NCBI GenBank assembly: GCA_041398565.1
Contig: JAWKUN010000006.1
Span: forward strand, 709,443 to 773,442
From: DATGPD01 sp041398565
Lineage (GTDB): Bacteria; Planctomycetota; UBA1135; UBA2386
DNA length: 64,000 nt
Reading direction: 5' to 3'
Positions within the stretch are counted from its first letter, which is position 1. Each line of letters opens with the position of its first letter. A program made the translations under genes and the position numbers. This document shows positions 23,874-32,814 of the stretch, one piece after another. Below the pieces are notes generated by a model, which saw nothing but the letters and a program-made list of their open reading frames with translations, did no database searches and was not told the origin of the DNA.

Positions 23874-26822
23874 ATGACCCCGAACACGCGTACCTGGCTG
23901 CCGTTCGTGTGTATCGCTGCGGTGCTCGCCGCGACGACGACCCTGTTGTTGGCCCAGGGGACGCTGACCTTGTCGGCGCTGTGGCCGTTGTCGTTGATGG
24001 CGGTCCTGCCGTGGGCCTGGCACGTGCACGTGCGCGGCCGCAGCAGCCTGTCGCGACCGCGAGCGCTCCTGGTGGGAGCCACGCGCGTCCTGATCCTCTT
24101 CGCGCTCGTGCTGGCGCTGTGCGAACCGCGCACCACCCGCACCGACGACCGCGCCGTGGTGGTGTTCGCCGTCGACGCGTCCGATTCCGTCCAAGCTTCG
24201 GCGACACAGGCCGCGATCCGCTTCGCCCTGGACGCGACGGCGCGCAAGCAGGCGCAGGACGAGGTCGGTCTCGTGTTCTTCGCCCGCAACGCCGGCGTCG
24301 AGCTGCCGCCAGGCACGTCTCTGCCGTTCGAGAGCATCAACGTCGGCCTCGACCGGTCGGGCACCGACATCGGCGAAGCGCTGGCAACCGCTGCGGCGCT
24401 GCTGCCTCCGGGGCGCCCCGGCCGCATCGTGCTGGTCTCCGACGGGGCCGACAATCAGGGACATCTCGACGCCGCTCTCGACGACCTGCGCAGCCGCGGC
24501 GTTCCGGTCGACGCCTTGCCGATCGACTACGCCGGCGACAAGGAGGTCTGGATCGAGAAGGTCGAGCTGCCGATGCTGGTCAAGCTCGGCGAGACGATCG
24601 AGCCAGGCATCGTCGTGGCGGCGTCGGCCGACGGCAGCGGCGAGCTGGTCCTCACCGACAACGATGTCGAAGTGGCGCGCCAGCGCGTCGCCTGGCAAGC
24701 CGGCAAGACGCGCCTCTCGGCGGCGTTGCCCATGCGCGCCGCCGGCTACCACGAGTTCCGCGCGCACCTCGAGGCCGACGCCGGCAGCGACTTCTGGAGC
24801 AAGAACAACGAGGGCCTCGCCGCCGTGCACATCGTCGGCCGCGGACGCGTTCTGGTGGTGCACGGCTGCAGGAGCGACGGCGCCGACGCCGCGACCCTGG
24901 CGCAGGCGTTGCGAGCGCAGGAGCGTGAGGTCGACGTGATCGACGCGGCTGCGGTGCCGAGCGAGGCACTGCGTCTGTTGAGCTACGACGCCGTGGTGCT
25001 GGTCGACGCCCCGCGCGAAGACTTCACCGTCCCGCAGATGGAAGCCATCCGCGACGCGGTCTTCCATCAGGGCAGTGGTCTGCTGGCGCTCGGCAGCCCG
25101 GCGAGCTTCGGACCGGGTGGCTTCGGCCATACGCCGATCGAGGAGGCGATGCCGGTGAGCACCGACCTGCCCGACAAGAAGCAGCTGCCCAAGGGCGCAC
25201 TCGCCATCGTCCTGCACACCTGCGAGTTCCCGGAGGGCAACACCTGGGCCAAGCGCATCACCCTGCAGGCGATGAAGGTCCTGCACCCGCGCGACTTGGT
25301 CGGCGTGCTGGCCTACGACTTCGCCGGCCGTGACTCCTGGCTGTTCCACCTCACGCCGGCCGCGGAGTACGAGCAGCTGGCAGTACAGGTGAACGCGGCG
25401 CAGATCGGCGACATGCCGGGCTTCGAGCCGACGATGAAGCTCGCCCACGACGAGCTCACCGCGAGCGACGCGGCCATGAAGCACGTGATCATCATCAGCG
25501 ACGGCGACCCGCAGCCACCTCCTGCCGGTCTGCTCGCCAAGTACCAGGCGGCACGGATCACGGTGTCGACGGTGACGGTGTTCCCGCACGGCAACCAGGA
25601 CACCGGCACCATGCAGGCGATCGCCCGGGCGACCGGCGGCCGCCACTACGTGCCGAGCAAGGCCGAGCAGCTTCCGGCGATCTTCGTCAAGGAAGCCAAG
25701 ACGGCGCGCACCCCGGCCATCGTCGAGAAGACGTTCACCCCCGGCATCGTCATGCCGTCGCCAATACTCAAGGGCATCGACGCACTGCCGCCGCTGCGCG
25801 GCTTGGTCTTGACCCAACCGAAGGCACGGGCTCTGGTCGTCCTCGACGGCCCCGACCCCGACATGGACGATCCGGTGCTGGTGCAGTGGCGCTACGGGGT
25901 CGGCGCGGCGGCTGCGTTCACCAGCGATCTCGGCGGGCGGTGGGGCAAGGACTGGGTTGGCTGGGACCACTACCGCGCGTTCGTCCACCAGCTGGTCGGC
26001 GACGTCTCGCGCCAGCCGCGACCGCAGCGTCTGTTCGCGCGCGCCTTGTCGGTGTTCGGCACCGGCCTGCTGCAGGTCGAAGACCACGGGCCCGACGACG
26101 CGCTCCTCGACCTGCGCGCCGAGCTGCGCGGCCCGCAGGGCACGACGGCGCTGGAGCTGACCCAAGTGGCACCGCGACGCTACGAAGCCCGCTTCCCTCT
26201 GCCGACCGTGGGACGCTACGAGCTCACGGTGGCCGCCGGCGACGAACGCACCCACGCCGGCTTCGTCGTGCCCTACGGACCCGAGTACGCGCGCTTCCGC
26301 TCCGACCTCGAGCGACTTCGACAGGTCACTGCCGCCACCGGTGGGCGCACGCTCCGCGGCGACGAAGGTGCCGACGAGGTCTTCGCGCGTCCGGCGACCC
26401 TGCCGAAGACATCACGGCCGTGGCTGGTGCCGCTGTTGTGGGCGGCGGCCGTTCTGCTGCTGTTCGAGATCGCCTTCCGGCGCGTGCAGATCGGCTGGCG
26501 CCGCCGCGATGCGCAGGCCACCCCGAGCGCCGCCACCACGCTTCTCGAGCGCAAGCGCGCATCGGACGCCGAGCGAGCTCGGCGTGACCCACCGCCCGAG
26601 CGGCGCGCCGAGGCCGCGGCCGGAACCGCCAGCGCCCCCACCCCCGCGGCGCCGGCGCCGGCGTCCCCGCCGCCACCGCCGCCACCGAACACCCCGGCAC
26701 CGAGCGGGGGCGACGGCACGACAGCTCGACTGTTGGCGCGCAAGCGCGCGCGCGATGCCAAACCACCCACCGAGCAACCGACCGAGCCGCCTGACGCGCC
26801 GCCTCCGGAGGACGCAGGCTGA
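23874..26822 (+). CDS. membrane protein with VWA and glutamine-amidotransferase-like domains
   Basis: 982 residues. Two hydrophobic spans (about 9-45 and 58-82) precede a VWA domain whose MIDAS is intact (D-A-S-D-S near residue 103, then T-D-I-G and S-D-G-A-D). A glutamine-amidotransferase-like fold follows (V-L-V-V-H-G ... A-V-V-L-V-D-A-P ... L-L-A-L-G-S). A second VWA-like domain comes next in which the D-x-S-x-S is replaced by H-T-C-E-F-P-E-G-N, although I-I-I-S-D-G-D is kept. A third membrane span at about 850-870 precedes a Pro-rich charged tail. The family is widespread in planctomycetes with unknown role. 52 bases separate it from the convergent next gene. Confidence 0.8.
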   Translation: MTPNTRTWLPFVCIAAVLAATTTLLLAQGTLTLSALWPLSLMAVLPWAWHVHVRGRSSLSRPRALLVGATRVLILFALVLALCEPRTTRTDDRAVVVFAVDASDSVQASATQAAIRFALDATARKQAQDEVGLVFFARNAGVELPPGTSLPFESINVGLDRSGTDIGEALATAAALLPPGRPGRIVLVSDGADNQGHLDAALDDLRSRGVPVDALPIDYAGDKEVWIEKVELPMLVKLGETIEPGIVVAASADGSGELVLTDNDVEVARQRVAWQAGKTRLSAALPMRAAGYHEFRAHLEADAGSDFWSKNNEGLAAVHIVGRGRVLVVHGCRSDGADAATLAQALRAQEREVDVIDAAAVPSEALRLLSYDAVVLVDAPREDFTVPQMEAIRDAVFHQGSGLLALGSPASFGPGGFGHTPIEEAMPVSTDLPDKKQLPKGALAIVLHTCEFPEGNTWAKRITLQAMKVLHPRDLVGVLAYDFAGRDSWLFHLTPAAEYEQLAVQVNAAQIGDMPGFEPTMKLAHDELTASDAAMKHVIIISDGDPQPPPAGLLAKYQAARITVSTVTVFPHGNQDTGTMQAIARATGGRHYVPSKAEQLPAIFVKEAKTARTPAIVEKTFTPGIVMPSPILKGIDALPPLRGLVLTQPKARALVVLDGPDPDMDDPVLVQWRYGVGAAAAFTSDLGGRWGKDWVGWDHYRAFVHQLVGDVSRQPRPQRLFARALSVFGTGLLQVEDHGPDDALLDLRAELRGPQGTTALELTQVAPRRYEARFPLPTVGRYELTVAAGDERTHAGFVVPYGPEYARFRSDLERLRQVTAATGGRTLRGDEGADEVFARPATLPKTSRPWLVPLLWAAAVLLLFEIAFRRVQIGWRRRDAQATPSAATTLLERKRASDAERARRDPPPERRAEAAAGTASAPTPAAPAPASPPPPPPPNTPAPSGGDGTTARLLARKRARDAKPPTEQPTEPPDAPPPEDAG

Positions 26823-26874
26823 GCCACCACCGTCGACCGGATGCGGGACCACGCTCGACCACGTGCACGCGCGA

Positions 26875-28686
26875 TCAGTCCGCCGGGCGCGGGTTCTGCT
26901 GCACGTGGATCGGCGCGAAGTACTGCAGGCGCACCGCCGGCATGGCCTCCGACGCGGGTGGCAGGTGCAGACCGGGTGCGAAGTAGCCGTCGTCCCGTGG
27001 CACGAGACTGATCGGCTCTGGGACACCCGGCAGGCGCATCTTGGCGAGGATGCCGTCGTCGAGCCGCTGGCGCAGCCCCGCTCCCCCGAGCGTGGTTCCC
27101 GCGACGCCCTCGAGCATCGCGGCCCTGGCTTCCACCGCGCCGCCCGGGTCCAGCCGCAAGGATCCTCCGGCATCGCGGCGCAGGGTCAGCACGCGCGACT
27201 CGAAGATCACCTGCCGCAGCTCGTACTTGTTCTCGGCCGGCTGACGCTGCCACGAAGTGTGGTTGATGATCGGGGCGGCGGTCGTGAGGATCATGGTGGC
27301 GCCTTCGGGCCAGTCGCGCATCTCACCGAGCTGCTGCGGGCTGAGCGCGATGATCTGGTCTGGTCCCAGGCCGTACAGCCCGGCGAGCTGGTGCGCACCG
27401 AAGTGGAAGATGTCGTGGTAGATGTCGGCCACGAACGGCGAGTCGCGCTCGGGCACGAAGCTCAGCATGCGCCAATTGAGGATGATCGGCGTACGCAGGC
27501 CGCCGTCGGGGCCGGCGAGGTGGTCGAGAAAAGCGCGCACGGGGCTGCGCCGATAGAAGGGCGAGATGATCCGCGCCGCTTCCGTCGGGATGCAGTACGG
27601 GTGCAGCGGCACCAGGTTGAGTGCGAGCCCGGCGAGCGCGACGGCGAGGCCGCCGCGGTAGCGCAGCAACCACTGCAGCGGCGGCACCGAGAGGAACGCG
27701 GTGGCGGCGCCGAGGAAGGCGATCTCGCGCACCTGCCGCAGCGGCAGCAGGTGGTAGCAGGCGAGAACCACACCCCAGGCCACGGCCACACGGCGCTGCA
27801 GCGGCGTGCCGCGCCAGCAGCTCCAGAGCCCCGGCAACACCAACGCACCAGCGAGGATGCCGTAGGCCGGCAAGTTGCGCAGGTAGATCCACACCGGCTC
27901 GACCCGGCTGTGGTCGTGGGCCTCGTTCAGCAGGTAGGCGACCTGCTTCCACCCGCGCAGCAGGAACGGCTCACCCGGGTAGAGGCTACCCAGCGGGAAG
28001 CAGAGCACCAGGTAGGAGACCACACCGGTCGCCGCCATCCCGGCAGCCAGGAGCAGGAGTCGCCGGCGACGGTCGCCAGCACTGCCTTCCCGCGCGCCTT
28101 GCGCAACCTCTCCGGCCAGCACCGCCAGCCAAAACACGGCATAGAGGTGCTTGAGGGTCACCGCCAAGACTCCGAGCACCACCAAGCCACCCCACGTCGC
28201 CACGCTCTGCCGGCGCGCGAAACGCACCGCCAAGACCAGCATCGCCAACAGCAGCACGCCACCCCAGATGTCGTGGCTGACGAAGGGCGCGTAGCTGAAG
28301 AAGACGAACGAGGGCACCGCGGCCGCGAACGCCAACACGGTGGCCGGCCGCGCCCCATAGGCGCGCCGCAAGAACACCCACGCGCCGACCAAGTAGCCCG
28401 CGTGTAGGACCGCCATCACCGCGTGATGCGGCCGCGTGTCCAGCGGGTGCAGGTGCAGCGCCTGCCGCACCCACTCGGCGGGCACCAGCAGCAGGCCGAG
28501 CAACGGCCCGCGCGTGTACACGTACGTCGGCCGCTGCCCGGTGTAGAAGCGCGCGTTCAGGACCGAGTCGAAGCCGTCGTAGTATTCGACGTCGACCAGA
28601 GCCGCAGCCGCCGTGAGCCACACCATCAGGAGGATCAGCAGGCAGCGCAGTGCGACTCCGGTCCGTTCCGGCATGGGTGCGGGCAT
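26875..28686 (-). CDS. multi-spanning glycosyltransferase-like membrane protein
   Basis: 603 residues with an N-terminal span (about 12-30) and about nine further hydrophobic helices up to residue 370, then a soluble Trp/His/Pro-containing C-terminal domain of about 230 residues. Y-x-D-G-F-D-S-V in the first loop and R-x-x-x-Y-V-Y-T-R-G-P-L are reminiscent of GT-C glycosyltransferases (PMT/ArnT-like, with an acidic first loop), which use lipid-linked sugars. No full family match can be asserted. An alternative ATG lies at 28674. Confidence 0.65.
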   Translation of the reverse strand: MPAPMPERTGVALRCLLILLMVWLTAAAALVDVEYYDGFDSVLNARFYTGQRPTYVYTRGPLLGLLLVPAEWVRQALHLHPLDTRPHHAVMAVLHAGYLVGAWVFLRRAYGARPATVLAFAAAVPSFVFFSYAPFVSHDIWGGVLLLAMLVLAVRFARRQSVATWGGLVVLGVLAVTLKHLYAVFWLAVLAGEVAQGAREGSAGDRRRRLLLLAAGMAATGVVSYLVLCFPLGSLYPGEPFLLRGWKQVAYLLNEAHDHSRVEPVWIYLRNLPAYGILAGALVLPGLWSCWRGTPLQRRVAVAWGVVLACYHLLPLRQVREIAFLGAATAFLSVPPLQWLLRYRGGLAVALAGLALNLVPLHPYCIPTEAARIISPFYRRSPVRAFLDHLAGPDGGLRTPIILNWRMLSFVPERDSPFVADIYHDIFHFGAHQLAGLYGLGPDQIIALSPQQLGEMRDWPEGATMILTTAAPIINHTSWQRQPAENKYELRQVIFESRVLTLRRDAGGSLRLDPGGAVEARAAMLEGVAGTTLGGAGLRQRLDDGILAKMRLPGVPEPISLVPRDDGYFAPGLHLPPASEAMPAVRLQYFAPIHVQQNPRPAD

Positions 28687-28910
28687 GGTAGCGACCCAGT
28701 GCCGCGGCGCCGCACACTGCTCCGGCTGCAGATTCGGTGGCGTCGACCACCGCCGGTCGCGCGATCAACAGGTCGAGTGCCGTCGTGTCCACCGCGCATG
28801 GACCGGCTCAGGTCGAGCCCTCGGGGGCGACCTGCGCAACGCCCGGTCCGAGGCATCGCCGCGACGGCGCTGGTGCTACCGGGACTCGTCGTCTCGTGGC
28901 GAGCGACCGA

Positions 28911-28991
28911 CCCTCTCATCCCATCTGAGCGATGTTGTCGGCGATCGCCTGCGCGATCGCGAGCCTTCGGCCCTCTCATCTCATCTCAGCG
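28911..28991 (+). repeat. 21-bp imperfect direct repeat before the Q array
   Basis: CCCTCTCATC-[C/T]-CATCT-[G/C]-AGCG occurs at 28911-28931 and again at 28971-28991, two mismatches apart. The second copy runs into the first CTCAG of the family Q array, so it may mark an insertion boundary. Confidence 0.6.
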
Positions 28992-29532
28992 CTGCCGGCG
29001 GCCGCAACCCAAAGGGTTGATGTCGGCGCAGCGCCGACCAGAGGGGGCCGCCGGCGCTGTTGTTGCTTGGAGCTTCCAGGGCTGCTCGGGCGTGGCCTGG
29101 TCAGCTCTGTGGCAACGGAACAACACCGCCGAATTCGCGCCCGCCGCGACGATTCGCAGCCCTTGCAGCTCAGCGCGGCCGGCGGCCGCAACCAGAGGGT
29201 TGATGTCGGCGCAGCGCCGACCAGAGGGGCCGCCGGCGCTGTGTTGCTTGGAGCTTCCAGGGCTGCTCGGGCGTGGCCTGGTCAGCTCTGTGGCAACGGA
29301 ACAACACGGCCGAACTCGTGCCCGCCGCGACGATTCGCAGCCCTTGCAGCTCAGCGCGGCCGGCGGCCGCAACCCAAAGGGTTGATGTCGGCGCAGCGCC
29401 GACCAGAGGGGGCCGCCGGCGCTGTGTTGCTTGGAGCTTCCAGGGCTGCTCGGGCGTGGCCTGGTCAGCTCTGTGGCAACGGAACAACACGGCCGAACTC
29501 GTGCCCGCCGCGACGATTCGCAGCCCTTGCAG
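28985..29532 (+). repeat. tandem array of three family Q elements
   Basis: Units 28985-29168, 29169-29349 and 29350-29532 (184, 181 and 183 bp) are about 95% alike. Each starts with CTCAGCGC, carries the palindromes CAACCCAAAGGGTTG (degenerate in unit 2) and GTCGGCGCAGCGCCGAC and a GCCGCCGGCGC block, then a unique middle, and ends in CCCTTGCAG just before the next CTCAG. The final CTCAG (29533-29537) contains the stop codon of the minus-strand surface-protein gene. No transposase is present. It looks like a non-autonomous element or large REP-like unit that has amplified in tandem. Confidence 0.9.
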
Positions 29533-29533
29533 C

Positions 29534-30589
29534 TCAGTGCTCGAAGAAGGAGACGATTCCCGTCGTGTTGGTGCGCGAGCCGGTGGTGGCCGTGGCGTTG
29601 CCGGTGGCGGCCAGCATCGTCGCCTGCGGGTTGACTCCGATCGTGCTCGCCCCGCTCGAAGACGTCACGAACCCGGCGGGATTGGCGAACAAGTCAGCGA
29701 TCGCCGCCTGGAAGTAGATGGACTGGCCGTAGAGTCCGTTCACGTTCGGGACGGGCAGACTGGCCGAGAACGCCCCGGACGTGTTCGTGCTGATACCAAC
29801 ACTGGCGTCGATGCTCACCTGCACCGTGCAGCCGGTGGCCCCGAAGCCGTCGAGGGAGAACGGGAGCGGCACGCCGTTCCAAGTGGTGTTGCTGGCGCCG
29901 ATCAGGAGCGATCCCGGGCTGCTCGCCGGTCCGGAGCTGACCGAGACACTCAGCGATCCGCCAGCCGCTACCGGCTGCGTCGTCACCCGCGTCAAGCGAC
30001 TGCTCGACGTCGGGCAGGCGGTCCCGAAGGTCGAAGTGTCGGACAAGTACGTGGCAACGTCCAGCCGGTACGAGAAGGCAGCGTTGCCGTTGCTGTTGGC
30101 GAAGACGCGGTACTCGACCACCAAGTTGTGGCTGGCGTCATAGGTGAACGGACGGTCGAGCGGGATCCAGATCGTCGCCGGGTTCGGGCCCGAGGACACC
30201 GGCGGCACGGTAGGCAGCGAATAGATCGCGAGGTCGTACACGCGCGCGGCCGGCGCCAAGTAGTTGTTGTCGAACGTCGTCGACACACCCGAGCCCAGGT
30301 TGTCGGTGTGACCCATCCAGATCTCCATTTGGATCTGATGCCCCGTGCCGGTGCCGGCCATGTCCGGCCGGAAGCCGAGGCGATCGATCTGCGCACCGTT
30401 GGGGATGCCCAACCGCCACTTGGAGTAGATCAGCATCACACGACTGATCCCGGCCGACAGCGGCCTGTTGGTGATCGACGTGGAGCCCTCGACGGTGACA
30501 TGATCGAAGGGGAAGACGGTCTCGGTCTGCGCTGCCAGCGACCCGGCCGCGACGACGAGGGACAGGAACAGCGAGCGTGAGTACATCAT
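29534..30589 (-). CDS. secreted planctomycete-type surface protein
   Basis: 351 residues from the first of two adjacent ATGs (30589 or 30586), with a signal peptide ending in S-L-A-A-Q. The N-terminal domain (T-V-F-P-F-D-H, R-L-G-F-R-P-D, I-Q-M-E-I-W-M-G, F-D-N-N-Y, V-V-E-Y-R-V) matches the pattern of the 60601 and 4898 proteins. A second beta domain follows (G-T-A-C, W-N-G-V-P-L-P-F-S-L, Y-G-Q-S-I-Y-F-Q-A-A) and looks like a lectin-type C-terminal module. Function unknown. The stop TGA lies within the CTCAG border of the adjacent Q array, so the last codons may have been set by the repeat. Confidence 0.8.
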   Translation of the reverse strand: MMYSRSLFLSLVVAAGSLAAQTETVFPFDHVTVEGSTSITNRPLSAGISRVMLIYSKWRLGIPNGAQIDRLGFRPDMAGTGTGHQIQMEIWMGHTDNLGSGVSTTFDNNYLAPAARVYDLAIYSLPTVPPVSSGPNPATIWIPLDRPFTYDASHNLVVEYRVFANSNGNAAFSYRLDVATYLSDTSTFGTACPTSSSRLTRVTTQPVAAGGSLSVSVSSGPASSPGSLLIGASNTTWNGVPLPFSLDGFGATGCTVQVSIDASVGISTNTSGAFSASLPVPNVNGLYGQSIYFQAAIADLFANPAGFVTSSSGASTIGVNPQATMLAATGNATATTGSRTNTTGIVSFFEH

Positions 30590-30801
30590 GCTTCGCGAAC
30601 GTTGCCCCGTGACGGGAGCTTTCGCGTCGACGAGGCGCGACTCGCAAAGAGCGGTTCGCGCTCGTCTTGTGGCGTAGCTGCGGCGCGGCTGCAGTGCCCA
30701 ATGGACCACGTCGGATTGCGCAGCGGCCCGAGACCTTCGTCTACCTTTCAGCGCGCGGAACTCCAGCTCGGGTGGGCTGACTGCCGAAGATCGAAGCAGC
30801 C

Positions 30802-31587
30802 ATGCCAACGCGGTGCCGCATCCCCTCGACCGGCCCAGGCAAGGTGCTGCAGGCGTTGCTACACGGCGCGCGGCGCCCGGGCAGCGTCCTGCGCACCCTC
30901 AAGACCGGACTGCGCGACATCTACCGCGAGTCGGTATTCGCCGGCAGCCCACTGCCCGAAGTCGACGCCGGTACGTTCCTCGGCGACGAGGTGGAAGTCG
31001 CCGTGCGCAGCGTCGGCTCGCGCGCCGGAAACACGTCTCTCCTGGAGCAGCTGGTGCTCGGCGCGCTCGTCGCACGCCGGCAGCCGCGCACGCTCGTCGA
31101 GATCGGCACCTTCGACGGCACCACCGCCCTGCACCTGGCGCTCAACAGCCCGCCCGACGCCCGTGTCTTCACTCTCGACCTGCCGGGCAGCGACGCCGCC
31201 GTCGCCAGCCGACCGCTCGCCGCAGGGGACGCCGCCTACATCGCGGACACCGACAAGCTGCAGCGCAAGTACGCGGACACCGCGGTCGCCGGCAAGGTGA
31301 CGCAGTGGCTCGGCGATTCGGCCACGTTCGACTTCGCCACCGCGCTGCAGGGCCGGCGCATCGACCTCGCCTTCATCGACGGCGCCCACAGCTACGAGTA
31401 CGTGCGCAGCGACACCGAGCGTCTGTGCGAGTTCTTGGCCGACGGCGGCGTCCTCGTGTGGCACGACTATGCGGCCGTGTGGCCCGGAGTGGTGCGCTGG
31501 CTCGACGAGCTGCACGCATCGCGCCCGCTCGTCCACATCGCCGGCACCGCGCTGGTCGTCGACGCCGCCGCCGCCAAGCCGCGCTGA
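30802..31587 (+). CDS. class I SAM-dependent methyltransferase (Methyltransf_24/CmcI type)
   Basis: 261 residues. The SAM-binding motif is V-E-I-G-T-F-D-G-T-T-A-L-H-L-A, motif II is V-F-T-L-D-L-P, and I-D-L-A-F-I-D-G-A-H-S-Y-E-Y is the typical post-II motif of the Methyltransf_24/CmcI group, members of which modify small molecules or sugars. The first about 55 residues are basic and may be membrane-associated or wrongly included; an in-frame Met is not available later before the core. Substrate unknown. Divergent from the surface-protein gene; a P element follows the stop. Confidence 0.8.
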   Translation: MPTRCRIPSTGPGKVLQALLHGARRPGSVLRTLKTGLRDIYRESVFAGSPLPEVDAGTFLGDEVEVAVRSVGSRAGNTSLLEQLVLGALVARRQPRTLVEIGTFDGTTALHLALNSPPDARVFTLDLPGSDAAVASRPLAAGDAAYIADTDKLQRKYADTAVAGKVTQWLGDSATFDFATALQGRRIDLAFIDGAHSYEYVRSDTERLCEFLADGGVLVWHDYAAVWPGVVRWLDELHASRPLVHIAGTALVVDAAAAKPR

Positions 31588-31650
31588 GCGCCAACGGCCG
31601 CGGTCAGGAGCCGGCCGCGACAGCCGAATCGCGGATGGCCGGACGACATG

Positions 31651-31703
31651 GATCGTCGGACATCGCGCCAGCGTTGCCGCGGATGGAAGCCGCTGAAAGC
31701 TGG
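31651..31703. repeat. family P hairpin element, short copy
   Basis: Flank GATCGTCGGACATCGCG, then left arm CCAGCGTTGCCGCGG and right arm CCGCTGAAAGCTGG (hairpin 31668-31703). It lacks the 9-nt tip of the stem seen in other copies. It is intergenic, between two convergent genes, where it may act as a transcript end. Confidence 0.75.
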
Positions 31704-31715
31704 CTCGCGCGGCGC

Positions 31716-32780
31716 TCAGCGATCGCCGCGAGCGATCGTGAGCACGACCGGCCTGGCCTGACCGACCACACAACTCTGCCAGTCGCCCTGCGTCTGCAGG
31801 GTTCGCGGTTGTCCGTCGGTCACATGGGCGAGGCGGATGGCGATCCGATCTCCCGGCCGGCCCGCCACCACCGCATGTCCGCGCCGCGGAATGCGGACCG
31901 TCCGCGTTTCTCCATTGACCACCACCACGTAGTTGGCGCACCCCCGCTCGTCCCAGTGCTGAAGCCGAGACGGATCGTCGATCTCGACCTCGAGGTAGCC
32001 CCGTCGGTCCTCGGCCTGCATCTGCAACACGACCTCGCTGGGGATCCCCGCGATAGGTCGAATCGCCGGCATCGTCGCTCCTGGCCAACGCCCCCTCCTC
32101 TTGCACCTCACCACATACTCGACCGCGGCCAGGTCCGGAAACAGCGCCAGACCACGGTCGTCCGTCCACCGCGACAGCCGGCGGGCGACGTGCGCCGCGG
32201 CAGAGACGGACCCTGTGACCTGGACCTCGACTTCTTGTTGGGCGACAGCGCCACCTCCATCGTCGCGTACCACCACCGCCAGTCCTGCGGCCGGGGGCAA
32301 GACCACCTCGACCGGCGGGATCGTCCCTCGCGTCTCGTGTGCCCTCTTGCCGACATCCTGCAGCGCTACGTCGCAGGTCGCACACCCATCGGCGCTCACT
32401 CGCAGGATCCTGGCATCGTCCACGCACACGCGACACGAGCCCGAGTCATCACAGAAGTAGGTAGCGGTCCGACGACCGAAGAAGACCTCGACTCTGGCAT
32501 GGGGCACGCCCCTCCCGCGCGAGTCGACCACGACGACCTCCGCGCGCGGCGTCGGTTCGAGGTCGACGTCTTCTGCGGACCGGATCTCCATCCGTCGGCC
32601 ATGTGTCCCCTCGTACGGCGCTGGAAGCCCGGTCGCGTCGAGAGCGCCCGGACTCTCGACGCGCCAGCTGACAGGCGCAATGACGCAGGCATCCGGAGTC
32701 CGCTCTCGTAGGCTGCACAACGCGCCGAGCGCGATGGGCACCAAGAGCCCGAGCAGGAGAATTCGTTCGTTCCTGGTCAT
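31716..32780 (-). CDS. secreted protein with carboxypeptidase-regulatory-like domains
   Basis: 354 residues. A hydrophobic stretch at about 6-22 after a basic start is a signal anchor or signal peptide. Residues about 80-170 and 170-230 read as beta-sandwich units (V-V-V-D-S-R-G-R-G-V-P-H-A-R-V-E-V and V-V-R-D-D-G-G-G-A-V). Four Cys within D-D-S-G-S-C-R-V-C to G-C-A-T-C (about residues 115-140) could form disulfides. No catalytic motif. Orientation and composition resemble the extensions of the 58 and 20669 proteins. Confidence 0.7.
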   Translation of the reverse strand: MTRNERILLLGLLVPIALGALCSLRERTPDACVIAPVSWRVESPGALDATGLPAPYEGTHGRRMEIRSAEDVDLEPTPRAEVVVVDSRGRGVPHARVEVFFGRRTATYFCDDSGSCRVCVDDARILRVSADGCATCDVALQDVGKRAHETRGTIPPVEVVLPPAAGLAVVVRDDGGGAVAQQEVEVQVTGSVSAAAHVARRLSRWTDDRGLALFPDLAAVEYVVRCKRRGRWPGATMPAIRPIAGIPSEVVLQMQAEDRRGYLEVEIDDPSRLQHWDERGCANYVVVVNGETRTVRIPRRGHAVVAGRPGDRIAIRLAHVTDGQPRTLQTQGDWQSCVVGQARPVVLTIARGDR

Positions 32781-32814
32781 GGTCCGTCAACCGGGCGCGG
32801 CGCGCCAAGGCCGC

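Noticed and set aside
28986..29372. A repeated peptide (…L-R-I-V-A-A-G…F-R-C-H-R-A-D-Q…) encoded across the Q array.
   Set aside because: All copies have open frames on both strands due to high GC; changes between copies do not favour synonymous sites, and no start or ribosome site is shared.
28985..29532. Integron attC array.
   Set aside because: No GTTRRRY/RYYYAAC core pair and no cassette genes between the units; units are head to tail without spacers.
28985..29532. CRISPR array.
   Set aside because: Units are 181-184 bp and identical through their length; there are no unique spacers or cas genes.
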